A DNA stretch of 64,000 nucleotides. It comes from Sphingomonas sp. 3P27F8 (GTDB lineage: Bacteria; Pseudomonadota; Alphaproteobacteria; Sphingomonadales; Sphingomonadaceae). The DNA is taken from NCBI RefSeq assembly GCF_005502745.1, contig NZ_SCNL01000002.1, forward strand, positions 124,001 through 188,000, read 5' to 3'. Below the pieces are notes generated by a model that was given only the letters and a program-made list of their open reading frames with translations, had not been told where the DNA came from and made no database searches. The position numbers and the translations under genes were made by a program. The number at the start of each line of letters is the position of its first letter. The first letter of the stretch is position 1. Positions 36,087 to 45,471 of the stretch are shown here, piece by piece.

Positions 36087-38269
36087 TTCGGTTTCCCGCG
36101 CTTCAGGATCGTCGTCGAATTGCGCTGCACCGGCACGTTGACGCGCGGATCCTCGATGTTGCCGGGCACCGGCGCGGGCGGGATCGGCGGGGCGGCACCC
36201 ATATAGTCGCGCACCAGTTCGTCGATCGATGGCTCGCGCGCGGGGTCCTGCATCCCCTGCTTCAGGCGCAGATAGCCATAGCGTTGCTCCGTCACCTTGC
36301 GGTTGTCGTCCGCCGAACGCAGGATGGTCGGGCGGATGAACACCATCAGATTGGTCTTGGTGCGGGTCTTGGCCTTCGAGCGGAAGAGCTGCCCCAGCCC
36401 CGGTATGTCGCCGAGCAGGGGGATCTTCTCGATCGTGCGGCGCTCGTTATCGTCCAGCAGGCCGCCGATGATCGCGATCTGCCCGTCATCCACCGTCAGC
36501 GTCGTCTCCACCTCGCGCTTGTTGAGGATCAGGTCGGAATTGTCGCTGGATACCGGCCCGGCGATCGAGCTGACCTGCTGGTGCAGGAACAGCTTGATCG
36601 AGCCGGACGAGTTGACCTGTGGGCGCACCTCGAGCTGGATGCCCACATTCTCGCGCTGCACGGTGCGGAAGGCGTTGTCGAAATTCTGGCTCAGCGCCTG
36701 CCCGGTCGTGATCGGGATTTCCTGCCCCACCAGGATGCGCGCCTCCTGATTGTCGAGCGTGATGAGGCTCGGCGACTGGAGCAGGTTCGAGGTGGTGTCG
36801 GATTTCACCGCGTTGATGATGGAGCCGAAGATCGTGTCCCCGATCTGGCCGCCATAACCGGCGAACGCGCCGCCCGCGCCGAGGATCGAGTTGACCGCCT
36901 GTTGCGCCAGCGCGTCGCTGATCGTGTTGTTGGTGGTGGTAACGGTCGTGCTGCCGTTCACGGTCGTTGTCGTCGTCGCGAGCTGGCGCGCGCCGATCGC
37001 GCCCGCAATCGTCAACAGGTTCGGCGCCGAATTGGAAAAGCTGGTGGCGCCGAACGCGCCGCCCTTCAGGCTGCCGATCAGGAACTGGAAGCCCAGCTTG
37101 TTGGCCGTCGTGTCCGAAACCTCGGCGACGATCGCCTCCACCAGCACCTGCTCGCGGCGGGTATCGAGCTGTCGCACGACTTCCGAAAGCTGTCGCTGGA
37201 TGTCCGCCGGTGCGGCGATCACGATCGCGTTGGCGCCGACGAACCGTGTCACCACCGCCGGCGCCCGCCCGCCCTGCGTCGAAATCGCCGCCTGGCCGCT
37301 ATTACCGCTCCCCGGCGCCGCCTGCCCCTGCGATCCAGTCGATGCCAAAGGCGCACTGCTGCCCGAGCGGCCGGAGGTGGACGACGATGATGCGCCGAAA
37401 TTCGATTGCGTCAGTGTGGTTTGCGGGATTTGATCCGGTGTCTGTCCCACGAGTTGCTGCAGCACCGGCAGCAGTTGCGCCGCGTCGGCATGTTCGAGAA
37501 AAACGACGCGAATCTCAGTGCCGCTCTTGGCTTTCTGGTCAAGATCCAACGCTATCTGCGACAGCCGCGCCACGGTTGAGGGGTCGCCGCGCAACGCGAC
37601 CGAGTTTGCCCCTTCGACCGCGACCACCGTCGTCTGCTGGCCGCCGCCCTGTGCCGGCGTACCGATCAGCCCCTGAAGCGCGGTCGCGATATCGCGCGAG
37701 CCCGCATTCTTCAGCGCGATCACGCGCGTCGAGGCGTTATCGTTGTCAATCCGCTGCAAAACCTCCCGCACGCGGCGGATATTATCCGCGAAATCCGCGA
37801 CGACGATTGAATTGCCACCTCGGTTGGCGGTCACCGATCCTTGGGGACTGACCAGCGGACGCACCGTGTCCACCGCGCTCTGCGCATCGATCGAACGTAG
37901 GCGGACGATCTCGGTGACGAACTGGTTACGCGCCGCCCCGGCGAGGCCGACGCGGCCGGGCTGCGCCGCTGCGTTGTCCAGCGGCTGTACACGTAGAGCC
38001 CCGTTGCTGGTCGGCACGGCGACCAGCCCGTTGGCGCGAAGCGTCGAAAGGAATACCTCGAAATATTCCGATCTGCTTAACGGCCGGTCCGTAACCACCG
38101 TAACCTTGCCCTGCACCCGCCCATCGATGATGAAGACGCGCCCCGTAACCTTCGCAGCATCGGCGATGAAGGCGCGGATATCCGCATCGCGCACATTAAG
38201 GGTGGTCTGGGCATACACCGGTGCTGCCAAAGCCAGCGCAAGCGCGGTTGCGAGAGAAACCAGCCTCAT
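36083..38269 (-). CDS. gspD: Type II secretion secretin GspD
   Basis: A 728-residue outer-membrane secretin with a signal peptide (residues 1-20). The N0 domain follows (NVRDADIRAFIADAAKVTGR), then N1-N3 repeats. A long Ser/Gly/Gln-rich linker lies at roughly 290-335, within N3. The secretin core contains LLQSPSLITLDNQEARILVG, QQVSSIAGPVSS and IPLLGDIPGLGQLFR. No pilotin-binding S domain is obvious; the tail is short and ends ILKRGKPK. It is coupled by 4-base overlaps to gspC and gspE. Confidence 0.96.
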   Translation of the reverse strand: MRLVSLATALALALAAPVYAQTTLNVRDADIRAFIADAAKVTGRVFIIDGRVQGKVTVVTDRPLSRSEYFEVFLSTLRANGLVAVPTSNGALRVQPLDNAAAQPGRVGLAGAARNQFVTEIVRLRSIDAQSAVDTVRPLVSPQGSVTANRGGNSIVVADFADNIRRVREVLQRIDNDNASTRVIALKNAGSRDIATALQGLIGTPAQGGGQQTTVVAVEGANSVALRGDPSTVARLSQIALDLDQKAKSGTEIRVVFLEHADAAQLLPVLQQLVGQTPDQIPQTTLTQSNFGASSSSTSGRSGSSAPLASTGSQGQAAPGSGNSGQAAISTQGGRAPAVVTRFVGANAIVIAAPADIQRQLSEVVRQLDTRREQVLVEAIVAEVSDTTANKLGFQFLIGSLKGGAFGATSFSNSAPNLLTIAGAIGARQLATTTTTVNGSTTVTTTNNTISDALAQQAVNSILGAGGAFAGYGGQIGDTIFGSIINAVKSDTTSNLLQSPSLITLDNQEARILVGQEIPITTGQALSQNFDNAFRTVQRENVGIQLEVRPQVNSSGSIKLFLHQQVSSIAGPVSSDNSDLILNKREVETTLTVDDGQIAIIGGLLDDNERRTIEKIPLLGDIPGLGQLFRSKAKTRTKTNLMVFIRPTILRSADDNRKVTEQRYGYLRLKQGMQDPAREPSIDELVRDYMGAAPPIPPAPVPGNIEDPRVNVPVQRNSTTILKRGKPK

Positions 38270-39096
38270 CGGCCCGCCACCGGAATGGAGATCGTTTCGG
38301 TCTGCCCGTTTCGCTGCACTGTAAGTGCCAGGGTGCCGCCGTCAGCAAGGCCCGTTGCAATGCTATCGAAATCGGCCGGACTGTTTACCGGCCGACCTGC
38401 AATCGCGGTAATAATATCGCCCTCTCTCAACCCGGCGGCACGAAACGACGCGCCGGAACCTTGTGGCCGCACAACAAGCCCGGTTATCCGCCCGCCATCG
38501 ATACGGGGCACAAAGCCGACCTCGGACTGAAACTTACGGATATTGATTGCCTCGCCCGGCGCGCCGTTTGGCGCAACCGCAGCAGCAGGGGGGAAGACCG
38601 CCCCGGGGGAAGCCGCAGTGCCGGACTGATCAAGGAACAAATCCTCGCGCACACCTCCGCGCTCAATCGTCACATGATCGAAAGCCACCTCTTTCAGCTG
38701 AACCCCTGGAATAACCTCTTCCCCAACCGCTACGCTTTTCTGCACTCCGTCCGGGCCGGACAGGATCGCGGATCCTCGCCCGGTAACCTCGTTGGTCGTG
38801 GTCCCGAACAGCGTGAGGCGCAGAGAAGTAACCACAGCCGGTGCGCCATCAGCCTGTCCACCCGCCCGATAGAACGGATCAGCACCACGAAGCGCTTCCA
38901 TCGGGACTGCCGGGATCGTCGGACTAGCAGGATGCCATTCACCAAGTGGGCCAACAGGTGTGACGAGCCCCCACGCCAACCGCGCAACCTGTACGGCAAA
39001 AGCGAAGAGCAAAATGATTTCGAGCATCGAATAGATGTTGACGGCTGGTAATCGTCTCAAAATCGCTCGCGAGCGGGCGTCAAACGTCAATTTCAT
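38266..39096 (-). CDS. gspC: Type II secretion protein GspC
   Basis: A 276-residue inner-membrane protein linking the platform to the secretin. A short cytosolic N-terminus precedes one helix (about 24-43, MLEIILLFAFAVQVARLAWG). A homology-region domain (LRLTLFGTTTNEVTGRGSAIL, VQLKEVAFDHVTIERGG) contacts the secretin, and a C-terminal PDZ domain (ASFRAAGLREGDIITAIAGRPV) may select substrates. It is the first gene of the 12-gene operon. No strong ribosome site or promoter could be assigned. Confidence 0.93.
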   Translation of the reverse strand: MKLTFDARSRAILRRLPAVNIYSMLEIILLFAFAVQVARLAWGLVTPVGPLGEWHPASPTIPAVPMEALRGADPFYRAGGQADGAPAVVTSLRLTLFGTTTNEVTGRGSAILSGPDGVQKSVAVGEEVIPGVQLKEVAFDHVTIERGGVREDLFLDQSGTAASPGAVFPPAAAVAPNGAPGEAINIRKFQSEVGFVPRIDGGRITGLVVRPQGSGASFRAAGLREGDIITAIAGRPVNSPADFDSIATGLADGGTLALTVQRNGQTETISIPVAGR

Positions 39097-39308
39097 GTGG
39101 CGTGACCATTCCCCGCACAGCCGGAAGAAATGACCCTATCCCGCGAAGGCCCGCTCGTGTAAATAATTCTCTGTCGAGCTAGCTGTCATCCGGCCCGAAG
39201 CGGGCACTCGTCAACGGGTGCGTCGGTCCTGCAAACGCTCAAACGCGATCTTATGGTGTCCGCAGCGCAAATCGGGCGCGCGCAATCGCCACTGCAGACC
39301 TCGTCGAA

Positions 39309-39348
39309 TTAAAACAAAAAAGCCGGCCGATCTTTCGACCGGCCGGCT
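39309..39348 (-). terminator. Rho-independent terminator after the PEP-CTERM gene
   Basis: On the minus strand a hairpin with a strong stem (AGCCGGCC/GGCCGGCT plus inner pairs, loop GAAA) is followed by TTTTTTGTTTT. It lies 22 bases after the stop of the PEP-CTERM gene and ends that transcript before the gsp operon. Confidence 0.85.
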
Positions 39349-39370
39349 CAATCTCAATACTATTCCAGGA

Positions 39371-40018
39371 TTAGGCGATCGCAGCGACCGAGCGGCGACG
39401 ACGCATCGTGGCACCTACCGCGCCAAAACCAACGATCATCAATGCCCAGGTGGCAGGCTCTGGAACCGCCGGGGAAGCACTGATGGTGAACGCGCCCTGG
39501 TAATCGGACTTCGAACCAATTGGCTGACCGGCGTAAACCGCACTGCCAACGCTGTACGAACCAACAATGTTCGACAGACCACGCACCCAGTTGAAGTCGG
39601 TTAGCGTGTAATCAACATTCGAGAAGCTCGCCACGCCGTTGATCGCGGTAAAAGTTCCCGTTGCCTCGGTGAACACGCCGGTAAGCGTCTTGGTAACATT
39701 GTTCTCCGTGAGAGCCACCGTTATGTTATAGAACGGGTCCGAGTTACCGAACTTGGCACCCAGCGGCCAGCCATCGCCCGCCACCTGGTAATCCGAATCT
39801 CCTGCTGCACCGACAGGCGCGGAGCTGAAGTTATCGTTCGGGTTGAGCGTGGTGCCGTACGGGTGCTGAACGAACAGCGTGTAATAGCCGTCAACAGCGG
39901 TGTTCCACACGGTTCCAGAAGGACCCGTTACCGCGGCAGACGTGATAACCGGCGCCGCATTGGCCGGGACGGCCATGGCGGCAGCCGCGATAGCGGCAAT
40001 CGTCAGGTATGTACGCAT
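39371..40018 (-). CDS. Exported PEP-CTERM (PEPxxWA) protein
   Basis: A 215-residue secreted protein. A signal peptide spans residues 1-22 (AAIAAAAMAVPANA). The last 27 residues are a sorting signal, VPEPATWALMIVGFGAVGA followed by a basic MRRRRS cluster, the PEPxxWA-type tail recognised by an exosortase-like system. The mature part is Thr/Gly/Asn-rich and beta-like, with no Cys. GGGAGG five bases upstream fixes the ATG at 40018; upstream frame is spurious. It is the gene just upstream of gspC but has its own terminator. Confidence 0.88.
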   Translation of the reverse strand: MRTYLTIAAIAAAAMAVPANAAPVITSAAVTGPSGTVWNTAVDGYYTLFVQHPYGTTLNPNDNFSSAPVGAAGDSDYQVAGDGWPLGAKFGNSDPFYNITVALTENNVTKTLTGVFTEATGTFTAINGVASFSNVDYTLTDFNWVRGLSNIVGSYSVGSAVYAGQPIGSKSDYQGAFTISASPAVPEPATWALMIVGFGAVGATMRRRRSVAAIA

Positions 40019-40177
40019 TAGGGCCTCCCTATTCGACCAATTTCGACTCGCGACCTGTTCGCTTTTCACTTGCCCACGAGAACTAGCCGACCCGCAAAAT
40101 GTTTCAACAGAATTAACCGTTTTACGGGCGCCCCAAAGCGCTACGCCCCAATTTGGGACAAATCGCCGCAACTGCAG

Positions 40178-40214
40178 CAAAAAGCCCGTCGGTCGCGGGA
40201 CCGACGGGCTTAAA
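40178..40214 (-). terminator. Rho-independent terminator after tRNA-Val
   Basis: AAGCCCGTCGGTC and GACCGACGGGCTT form a 13-base stem (40182-40194 with 40199-40211) around four bases; on the minus strand it is followed by TTTGC after the AAs pair with T residues. It begins a few bases after the tRNA CCA end. Confidence 0.8.
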
Positions 40215-40215
40215 A

Positions 40216-40290
40216 TGGTGGGCGCGACAGGGATTGAACCTGTGACCCCACCCGTGTGAAGGGTGTGCTCTACCGCTGAGCTACGCGCCC
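40216..40290 (-). tRNA. tRNA-Val (CAC), CCA encoded
   Basis: Minus-strand cloverleaf with acceptor GGGCGCG/CGCGCCC, A73 and CCA at 40218-40216. The anticodon stem CACCC/GGGTG encloses TTCACAC, giving anticodon CAC. The T loop is TTCAATC. A strong terminator follows directly. Confidence 0.95.
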
Positions 40291-40365
40291 GGCCGCCGCT
40301 AGCGACTAAACCGGAAGCGGGCCTTTAGGCGCGGCGATCCTGCCTGTCCAGCCCGTCAGATCATT

Positions 40366-40638
40366 TCAGTTGAGCGAGTCCTTCAGAACCTTGCCGGCCT
40401 TGAATTTCGGCTGACTGGAAGCCTTGATCGTCATCGGCTCGCCGGTGCGCGGATTGCGCCCGGTGGAGGCCTTGCGCCTGGACACCGCAAAGGTGCCGAA
40501 GCCGACGAGACGCACTTCGTCACCCTTCTTCAGGCTGCCCGAGATGGTATCGAATACCGCTTCGACGGCCCGGCCGGCATCGCCTTTGCCGAGGCCGGAG
40601 GCATTCGCCACCGCCGCGATCAGTTCCTGCTTGTTCAT
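40366..40638 (-). CDS. hup: DNA-binding protein HU
   Basis: A 90-residue HU histone-like protein that bends and compacts DNA as a dimer. It shows the family start NKQELIAAVANASGL, the GDEVRLVGFGTFAVSRRKA segment, and the arm motif GRNPRTGEPMTI. It follows lon on the same strand, the classic lon-hup order. GGGGGG lies nine bases before the ATG. Confidence 0.97.
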   Translation of the reverse strand: MNKQELIAAVANASGLGKGDAGRAVEAVFDTISGSLKKGDEVRLVGFGTFAVSRRKASTGRNPRTGEPMTIKASSQPKFKAGKVLKDSLN

Positions 40639-40799
40639 GCCCAGTGACCCCCCAATGGCTGGAAAAACGGATTAATTGATAATGGATTCGCGGCGCGCGG
40701 CCGATCGACGCAGTAAGGCGCGTGGTTTCGCCGCTGTCAAACGAATCCGCTGCGACGTCACCAAACGGCGGATCGATCGATCATCCGCGCCAGTACCGC

Positions 40800-43196
40800 T
40801 CAGTGATGCAACTCGCCGCCCGCCGGCGCGATCGGCGCAAGTGGTAACGCGGCGAGCTCGTCCGCATCCGTCCAGTCGATCGCTTCAAGCGGCGCTGAGA
40901 GTGCGAGCTTGAGCACCTCGTCGACATGCCCGACTGGCACGATCTTGAGCCCATCGAGAATGTTTTGCGGGATTTCGGCCAGATCCTTCTCGTTCTCCTC
41001 CGGGATCAGCACCGTCGTGATGCCACCGCGGAGCGCAGCCAGCAGCTTTTCCTTGAGCCCCCCGATCGGAAGCACCCGACCGCGCAGCGTGACCTCGCCG
41101 GTCATCGCCACCTCGCGCCGCACTGGAATGCCGGTCAAGGTCGAGACGATCGACGTAACGATGCCGATGCCCGCCGACGGCCCATCCTTCGGCACCGCGC
41201 CCTCCGGCAAATGGATGTGGATATCCTTTCGATGGAACAGGCTCGGTTTGATCCCGAACGACGGCGCGCGCGCCTGAACGAAACTGAAGGCGGCCTGCAC
41301 CGATTCTTTCATCACGTCGCCCAGCTTGCCGGTGGTCTTCACCGCCCCCTTGCCCGGCACCGTGAGGCTCTCGATCGTCAGCAATTCGCCGCCCACCTCG
41401 GTCCAGGCGAGACCCGTGACGGCGCCGATCTGGTCTTCCTGCTCGGACAAGCCGTGGCGGAATTTCTGCACACCAGCATATTCGTGGAGATTATCAGGCG
41501 TGATCGTCACCGATTCCGCCTTGCCCTCCAGAATACGGCGCAACGCCTTGCGGGCGAGTTTCGCTATTTCGCGCTCCAGCGTCCGAACCCCCGCCTCACG
41601 CGTATAACGCTGGATGAGCGCGCGGAGCCCCTCGTTGGTCAGCGCGAACTCGCCTTCCTTCAAACCATGCGCCTCAATCTGCTTCGCGATCAGATGACGC
41701 TCGGCGATCTCTACCTTCTCGTCTTCGGTATAGCCCTCCAGCCGGATGATCTCCATCCGATCCAGCAACGGCTGCGGCAGATTCAGCGTATTCGCCGTGG
41801 TGACGAACATCACGTCCGACAAATCGATGTCGATCTCCAGATAGTGATCGTTGAACTTGCCGTTCTGCTCGGGATCGAGAACCTCGAGCAGCGCAGATGC
41901 GGGATCCCCACGGAAATCCTGCCCAAGCTTGTCGATCTCGTCGAGCAGGAACAGCGGGTTCGACGCACCAGCCTTTTTAAGATTGGTAACGATCTTTCCC
42001 GGCAACGACCCGATGTACGTGCGCCGATGCCCCCGGATCTCTGCCTCGTCGCGAACGCCGCCAAGCGACTGACGGATGAATTCGCGCCCGGTCGCCTTGG
42101 CGATCGACTTACCCAGCGATGTCTTGCCGACGCCGGGCGGCCCGACGAGACACAGAATCGGCCCTTTCAGCTTGTTCGTCCGCGCCTGCACGGCGAGATA
42201 TTCGACAATACGATCCTTCACCTTCTCCAGCGCGTAATGATCCTCGTCCAGGATTGCCTGCGCCGCAGCGATATCTTTCTTCAGCTTGGATTTCTTGCCC
42301 CATGGCAGCCCGAGCAGCACGTCAAGATAGTTTCGCACGACGGTCGCCTCGGCTGACATTGGCGCCATCGTCTTGAGCTTCTTCAACTCTGCGGTAGCCT
42401 TGGTCCGCGCTTCCTTGGAGAGCTTCAGCGTCGCGATCTTCTGGGTGAGCTCGGCGATCTCGTCGCCATCGCCGTCATCGCTTTCGTTGCCGAGTTCGCG
42501 CTGAATCGCCTTCAGCTGTTCATTGAGATAATATTCGCGCTGCGTTTTCTCCATCTGACGCTTGACGCGACTCTTGATCTTGCGTTCCACCTGCAGAACG
42601 CCGAGCTCGCCCTCCATAAAGGCGTAGACCATCTCCAGCCGCTTGACCGGATCCAGTTCCACCAGCAGCGACTGCTTGTCGGCAACCTTGATCGCGATAT
42701 TGCCTGCAACTGCATCGGCAAGCCGCGAGGCCTCCTCGATTTCGCCAAGCTGCACGGATGTTTCCGCCGGCAGCTTGCGGTTTAGCTTCGCGTAATTATC
42801 GAACTGATCCACTACCGAGCGCATTAGCGCGCTCGTTTCCAGGCCATCGGCCGCCTTCTCCTCGACGGGTACGGATTGGGTGGTAAGATATCCGTCCACT
42901 TCAATAAGGCCGCCGAGCCGGCCGCGCGTCTTGCCTTCGACAAGAACGCGAACCGTGCCGTCGGGCAGCTTGAGCAGTTGCAGCACGGTAGCGGTGACAC
43001 CGATATCGTAAAGATCGTCCTCCTTGGGATCGTCCTGGGCGGGATCGAGCTGCGCGACCAGGAAGATCTCCTTATCGCCCGCCATCGCCGCCTCAAGCGC
43101 GGCGACCGACTTGTCGCGACCGACGAACAGCGGCACGATCATCTGCGGAAACACAACGATGTCGCGCAACGGAAGAACGGGATAGGTCTGGCTCAT
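40800..43196 (-). CDS. lon: ATP-dependent protease Lon
   Basis: A 798-residue cytosolic AAA+ protease for misfolded and regulatory proteins. The N-terminal substrate domain starts [15 protein letters not shown]. Walker A is GPPGVGKT at 352-359, Walker [11 protein letters not shown] near 416-424. The catalytic dyad is Ser674 ([10 protein letters not shown]) and Lys717 ([10 protein letters not shown]), at the usual 43-residue spacing. GGAG five bases upstream supports the ATG at 43196. It is separated from clpX by other genes here. A heat-shock-type promoter candidate lies just upstream. Confidence 0.98.
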   Translation of the reverse strand: MSQTYPVLPLRDIVVFPQMIVPLFVGRDKSVAALEAAMAGDKEIFLVAQLDPAQDDPKEDDLYDIGVTATVLQLLKLPDGTVRVLVEGKTRGRLGGLIEVDGYLTTQSVPVEEKAADGLETSALMRSVVDQFDNYAKLNRKLPAETSVQLGEIEEASRLADAVAGNIAIKVADKQSLLVELDPVKRLEMVYAFMEGELGVLQVERKIKSRVKRQMEKTQREYYLNEQLKAIQRELGNESDDGDGDEIAELTQKIATLKLSKEARTKATAELKKLKTMAPMSAEATVVRNYLDVLLGLPWGKKSKLKKDIAAAQAILDEDHYALEKVKDRIVEYLAVQARTNKLKGPILCLVGPPGVGKTSLGKSIAKATGREFIRQSLGGVRDEAEIRGHRRTYIGSLPGKIVTNLKKAGASNPLFLLDEIDKLGQDFRGDPASALLEVLDPEQNGKFNDHYLEIDIDLSDVMFVTTANTLNLPQPLLDRMEIIRLEGYTEDEKVEIAERHLIAKQIEAHGLKEGEFALTNEGLRALIQRYTREAGVRTLEREIAKLARKALRRILEGKAESVTITPDNLHEYAGVQKFRHGLSEQEDQIGAVTGLAWTEVGGELLTIESLTVPGKGAVKTTGKLGDVMKESVQAAFSFVQARAPSFGIKPSLFHRKDIHIHLPEGAVPKDGPSAGIGIVTSIVSTLTGIPVRREVAMTGEVTLRGRVLPIGGLKEKLLAALRGGITTVLIPEENEKDLAEIPQNILDGLKIVPVGHVDEVLKLALSAPLEAIDWTDADELAALPLAPIAPAGGELHH

Positions 43197-43238
43197 GGAT
43201 ACTCCACAGCCGCCAGAATGAGGGCGGCTCTTTCGGCT

Positions 43239-43266
43239 TATATGGTGATGCAGCGCGATGCATCAA
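43239..43266 (-). promoter_or_regulatory. Heat-shock (RpoH)-type promoter candidate for lon
   Basis: On the minus strand TTGATG (43266-43261) and CCATATA (43245-43239) are separated by 15 bases. The CCATAT element resembles the -10 of alphaproteobacterial RpoH promoters, and TTGATG is a partial match to the CTTG-type -35. It is 43 bases before the lon start. A GATGCA/TGCATC inverted repeat lies within it. Only a moderate match. Confidence 0.35.
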
Positions 43267-43332
43267 TCTTGCTGTGGGGTATCGCAGGCCGACGACGATG
43301 CTAGCCACCAACGCGGTGGTCGCGTCGCCGCC

Positions 43333-43363
43333 AGAAAAAGAGACGCTGCCTGATGCCAGGCAG
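43333..43363 (-). terminator. Weak terminator candidate after the GNAT gene
   Basis: A seven-base stem (CTGCCTG/CAGGCAG, 43346-43363, four-base loop) is followed on the minus strand by CGTCTCTTTTTC. The T-tract begins several bases after the stem and the hairpin is about 220 bases past the GNAT stop, so it may be fortuitous. Confidence 0.3.
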
Positions 43364-43580
43364 ACTTAACAATCTCGCAACGCCGCTACCAGGACGCGCC
43401 CAGTTCATCCTCGATCACCCGAACACGTTTCGCCAATTCTCGCAGGTTGGAAATTCGCTGGTCACTCAGCTGATGGATCGATGCTCTTGGCGTCAACTTT
43501 CACCACCGCATATGCTTCAAGCGCATTTAAACGATATCGGACCAAGCGCAGCAATTGCCGGCAGAAGCTGAAACTGGCCC

Positions 43581-44165
43581 CTACCCCGCCGGACGCAGCA
43601 TCGACCAGAAGCGCGGACCACCGTTCGGCACATTCCATTCGTCCACGATCTCGAACCCGATCGCGCGATAGAATCCGAGGTTACGCTCCGTCGCCGTCTC
43701 AAGATAAGCTGGCAAACGTCCAGCACCGCGCTGCAGGCCAGCCCGCACCGCAAGGCCGCCGAGCCCCTTGCCTTGCATCGCCGGATCGCAGCCCGCGATA
43801 TGCAGGTACCAGTAATCACCCGGCGGGTGATGCGCCGCGATTGCACCGGACACTAGCAACGCACGTCGCGCGCCAGCCATGCCAAGCGCGTGCAGCAATG
43901 CGGGCGCGTTGCGCACCATCTCCCACAGCGAAATGTCAGCCTGACCCGGCCCGCGCCACAAAGTCGCCGCCTCTCCCCCCGGCGTGATCAGCCGCATCCC
44001 GCCCGCGTCTCCGTCGAACAGCAAGCGGAACAATCGCGGCAGGCGGCGTGCGCGATCAGCGTGGTCCGGCAGTATCCACGATGTCGCCGGGTCATCCTGA
44101 AAGGCACGCGCCAGCATCGCGGCCACCATGTCCCGATCGGCGTTACCGGCCGTGCAGATCGTCAT
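43581..44165 (-). CDS. GNAT-family N-acetyltransferase
   Basis: A 194-residue acetyl-CoA-dependent acetyltransferase. The acetyl-CoA loop reads LHIAGCDPAMQGKGLGGLAVRAGLQ near 120-144, with the later YLETATERNLGFYRAIGFEIVDEWNVPNG typical of GNAT enzymes. The acceptor is unknown. Its ATG overlaps the stop of the antiporter gene by 4 bases, so it is probably co-translated. Confidence 0.88.
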   Translation of the reverse strand: MTICTAGNADRDMVAAMLARAFQDDPATSWILPDHADRARRLPRLFRLLFDGDAGGMRLITPGGEAATLWRGPGQADISLWEMVRNAPALLHALGMAGARRALLVSGAIAAHHPPGDYWYLHIAGCDPAMQGKGLGGLAVRAGLQRGAGRLPAYLETATERNLGFYRAIGFEIVDEWNVPNGGPRFWSMLRPAG

Positions 44166-45280
44166 GGCACCACCGTGACGAACAGATAAACCGCAAAGAT
44201 CACGAGATGCACCACGCCGCCAAGGATCGTGGTGCGCCCAGTGCCCAGCGACAACGTGATCGAGAACAGCGACAGCACCAGCAGCGTCAGGCTCTTAACC
44301 CCGATGCCCAGCGCCAGTGGCAAGCCGAGCAATAGAGACACGACTGCGACACTCGGGATCGTCAGTCCGATGGTCGCCAGCGCCGAGCCGAGCGCGAGGT
44401 TGAGGCTGGTCTGCAGGCGATTCCGACGCGCCGCGCGATACGCTGCCAGGCTCTCGGGCGCGAGTACGACACCCGCGATTACGACGCCAACCATGGCCAG
44501 CGGCAGTCCGGCCTCCAGCACCGCTTTCTCCACCGTCGCCGCCAGCCCCTTGGCCAGCAGCACCACGCCGCAAAGCGCGATAAGCAAGATGCCGAAAGCC
44601 GTCCACACCGTGCGCATCGCGGGAGGTTCGACGTGCTCCTCTTCCGCGTCGCCCTCCGGCAGGAAATAACTGCGATGCCGAACCGTCTGCACCAGGACAA
44701 ACGTGCCGTAGAGGATCAGCGAGACCACCGCCACAAACACGAGTTGCGATGGCGCATAAGTCGGCCCCGGTGCGCTATCGACATAGTTAGGCAATACCAG
44801 CGTGAGAACCGCCATCGCCACCAGTACGTTGAGCGCCGCGGAAACGCCGCGCAGCGAGAAACGCTGCTCGCGAAACTGGACACCGCCCGCGAGCAGACAA
44901 ATGCCGACAATGCCGTTCAGGATGATCATGATCGCAGCAAATACCGTGTCGCGTGCGAGGGCCGAGGCATCGCCCGCTTCGGACATCATCAGACTGACGA
45001 TCAGCGACACCTCAATCACCGTCACCGCGACCGCGAGCACGAGTGTGCCAAACGGTTCGCCAACACGGTGCGCTACCACCTCAGCGTGATGCACAGCCGC
45101 CAATACGCTGCCGATCAGCACAATCGCCGCGACCACCACGCCGATCGTGCCCATCTTCGCCAGGCCAAGCGGCACGGCAATAATGGCCAGGATCGGAAAC
45201 GCGATCGACCACCAGGGCAGGTCGATCCCGCCACCTTTCGACCCTCGTTCTTCTGTCAAGGCGCTGTCTTCGGCGCTCAT
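44162..45280 (-). CDS. Calcium/proton antiporter, ChaA/CaCA type
   Basis: A 372-residue inner-membrane exchanger with about 11 helices. The two alpha repeats of the CaCA superfamily are visible: GTLVLAVAVTVIEVSLIVSLM in the first half and VVIAGVVLAPESLAAYRAA in the second, each with the acidic residue used for cation binding. An acidic loop (EGDAEEEHVE) lies in between. GGAGG four bases upstream favours the ATG at 45280 over the TTG at 45283. It is divergent from the LuxR/DUF4019 gene. Confidence 0.88.
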   Translation of the reverse strand: MSAEDSALTEERGSKGGGIDLPWWSIAFPILAIIAVPLGLAKMGTIGVVVAAIVLIGSVLAAVHHAEVVAHRVGEPFGTLVLAVAVTVIEVSLIVSLMMSEAGDASALARDTVFAAIMIILNGIVGICLLAGGVQFREQRFSLRGVSAALNVLVAMAVLTLVLPNYVDSAPGPTYAPSQLVFVAVVSLILYGTFVLVQTVRHRSYFLPEGDAEEEHVEPPAMRTVWTAFGILLIALCGVVLLAKGLAATVEKAVLEAGLPLAMVGVVIAGVVLAPESLAAYRAARRNRLQTSLNLALGSALATIGLTIPSVAVVSLLLGLPLALGIGVKSLTLLVLSLFSITLSLGTGRTTILGGVVHLVIFAVYLFVTVVP

Positions 45281-45471
45281 CAATCCTCCCGCTGCGTCCA
45301 GGTAACGAATGCATGACGCGGGCGAATCTTTCCACCCATTTGACCGGGCCGGCCGAATTCGCAGCCGAAGCTCCGTTGGAGGATCGGAAGGAACCCCGCT
45401 GCAACTCGCCGACGAAGCACAAATTTTTCGGGGTAGCTGCGCTCAGCCGCGCATCTTAATTCCGTCTCGGT

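Larger units (their letters stand above)
43197..43580. other. Intergenic region between GNAT gene and lon
   Basis: These 384 bases hold the candidate lon promoter (43239-43266) and a weak terminator-like hairpin for the upstream antiporter-GNAT transcript. The rest, 43370-43580, shows no supported gene. Confidence 0.6.
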
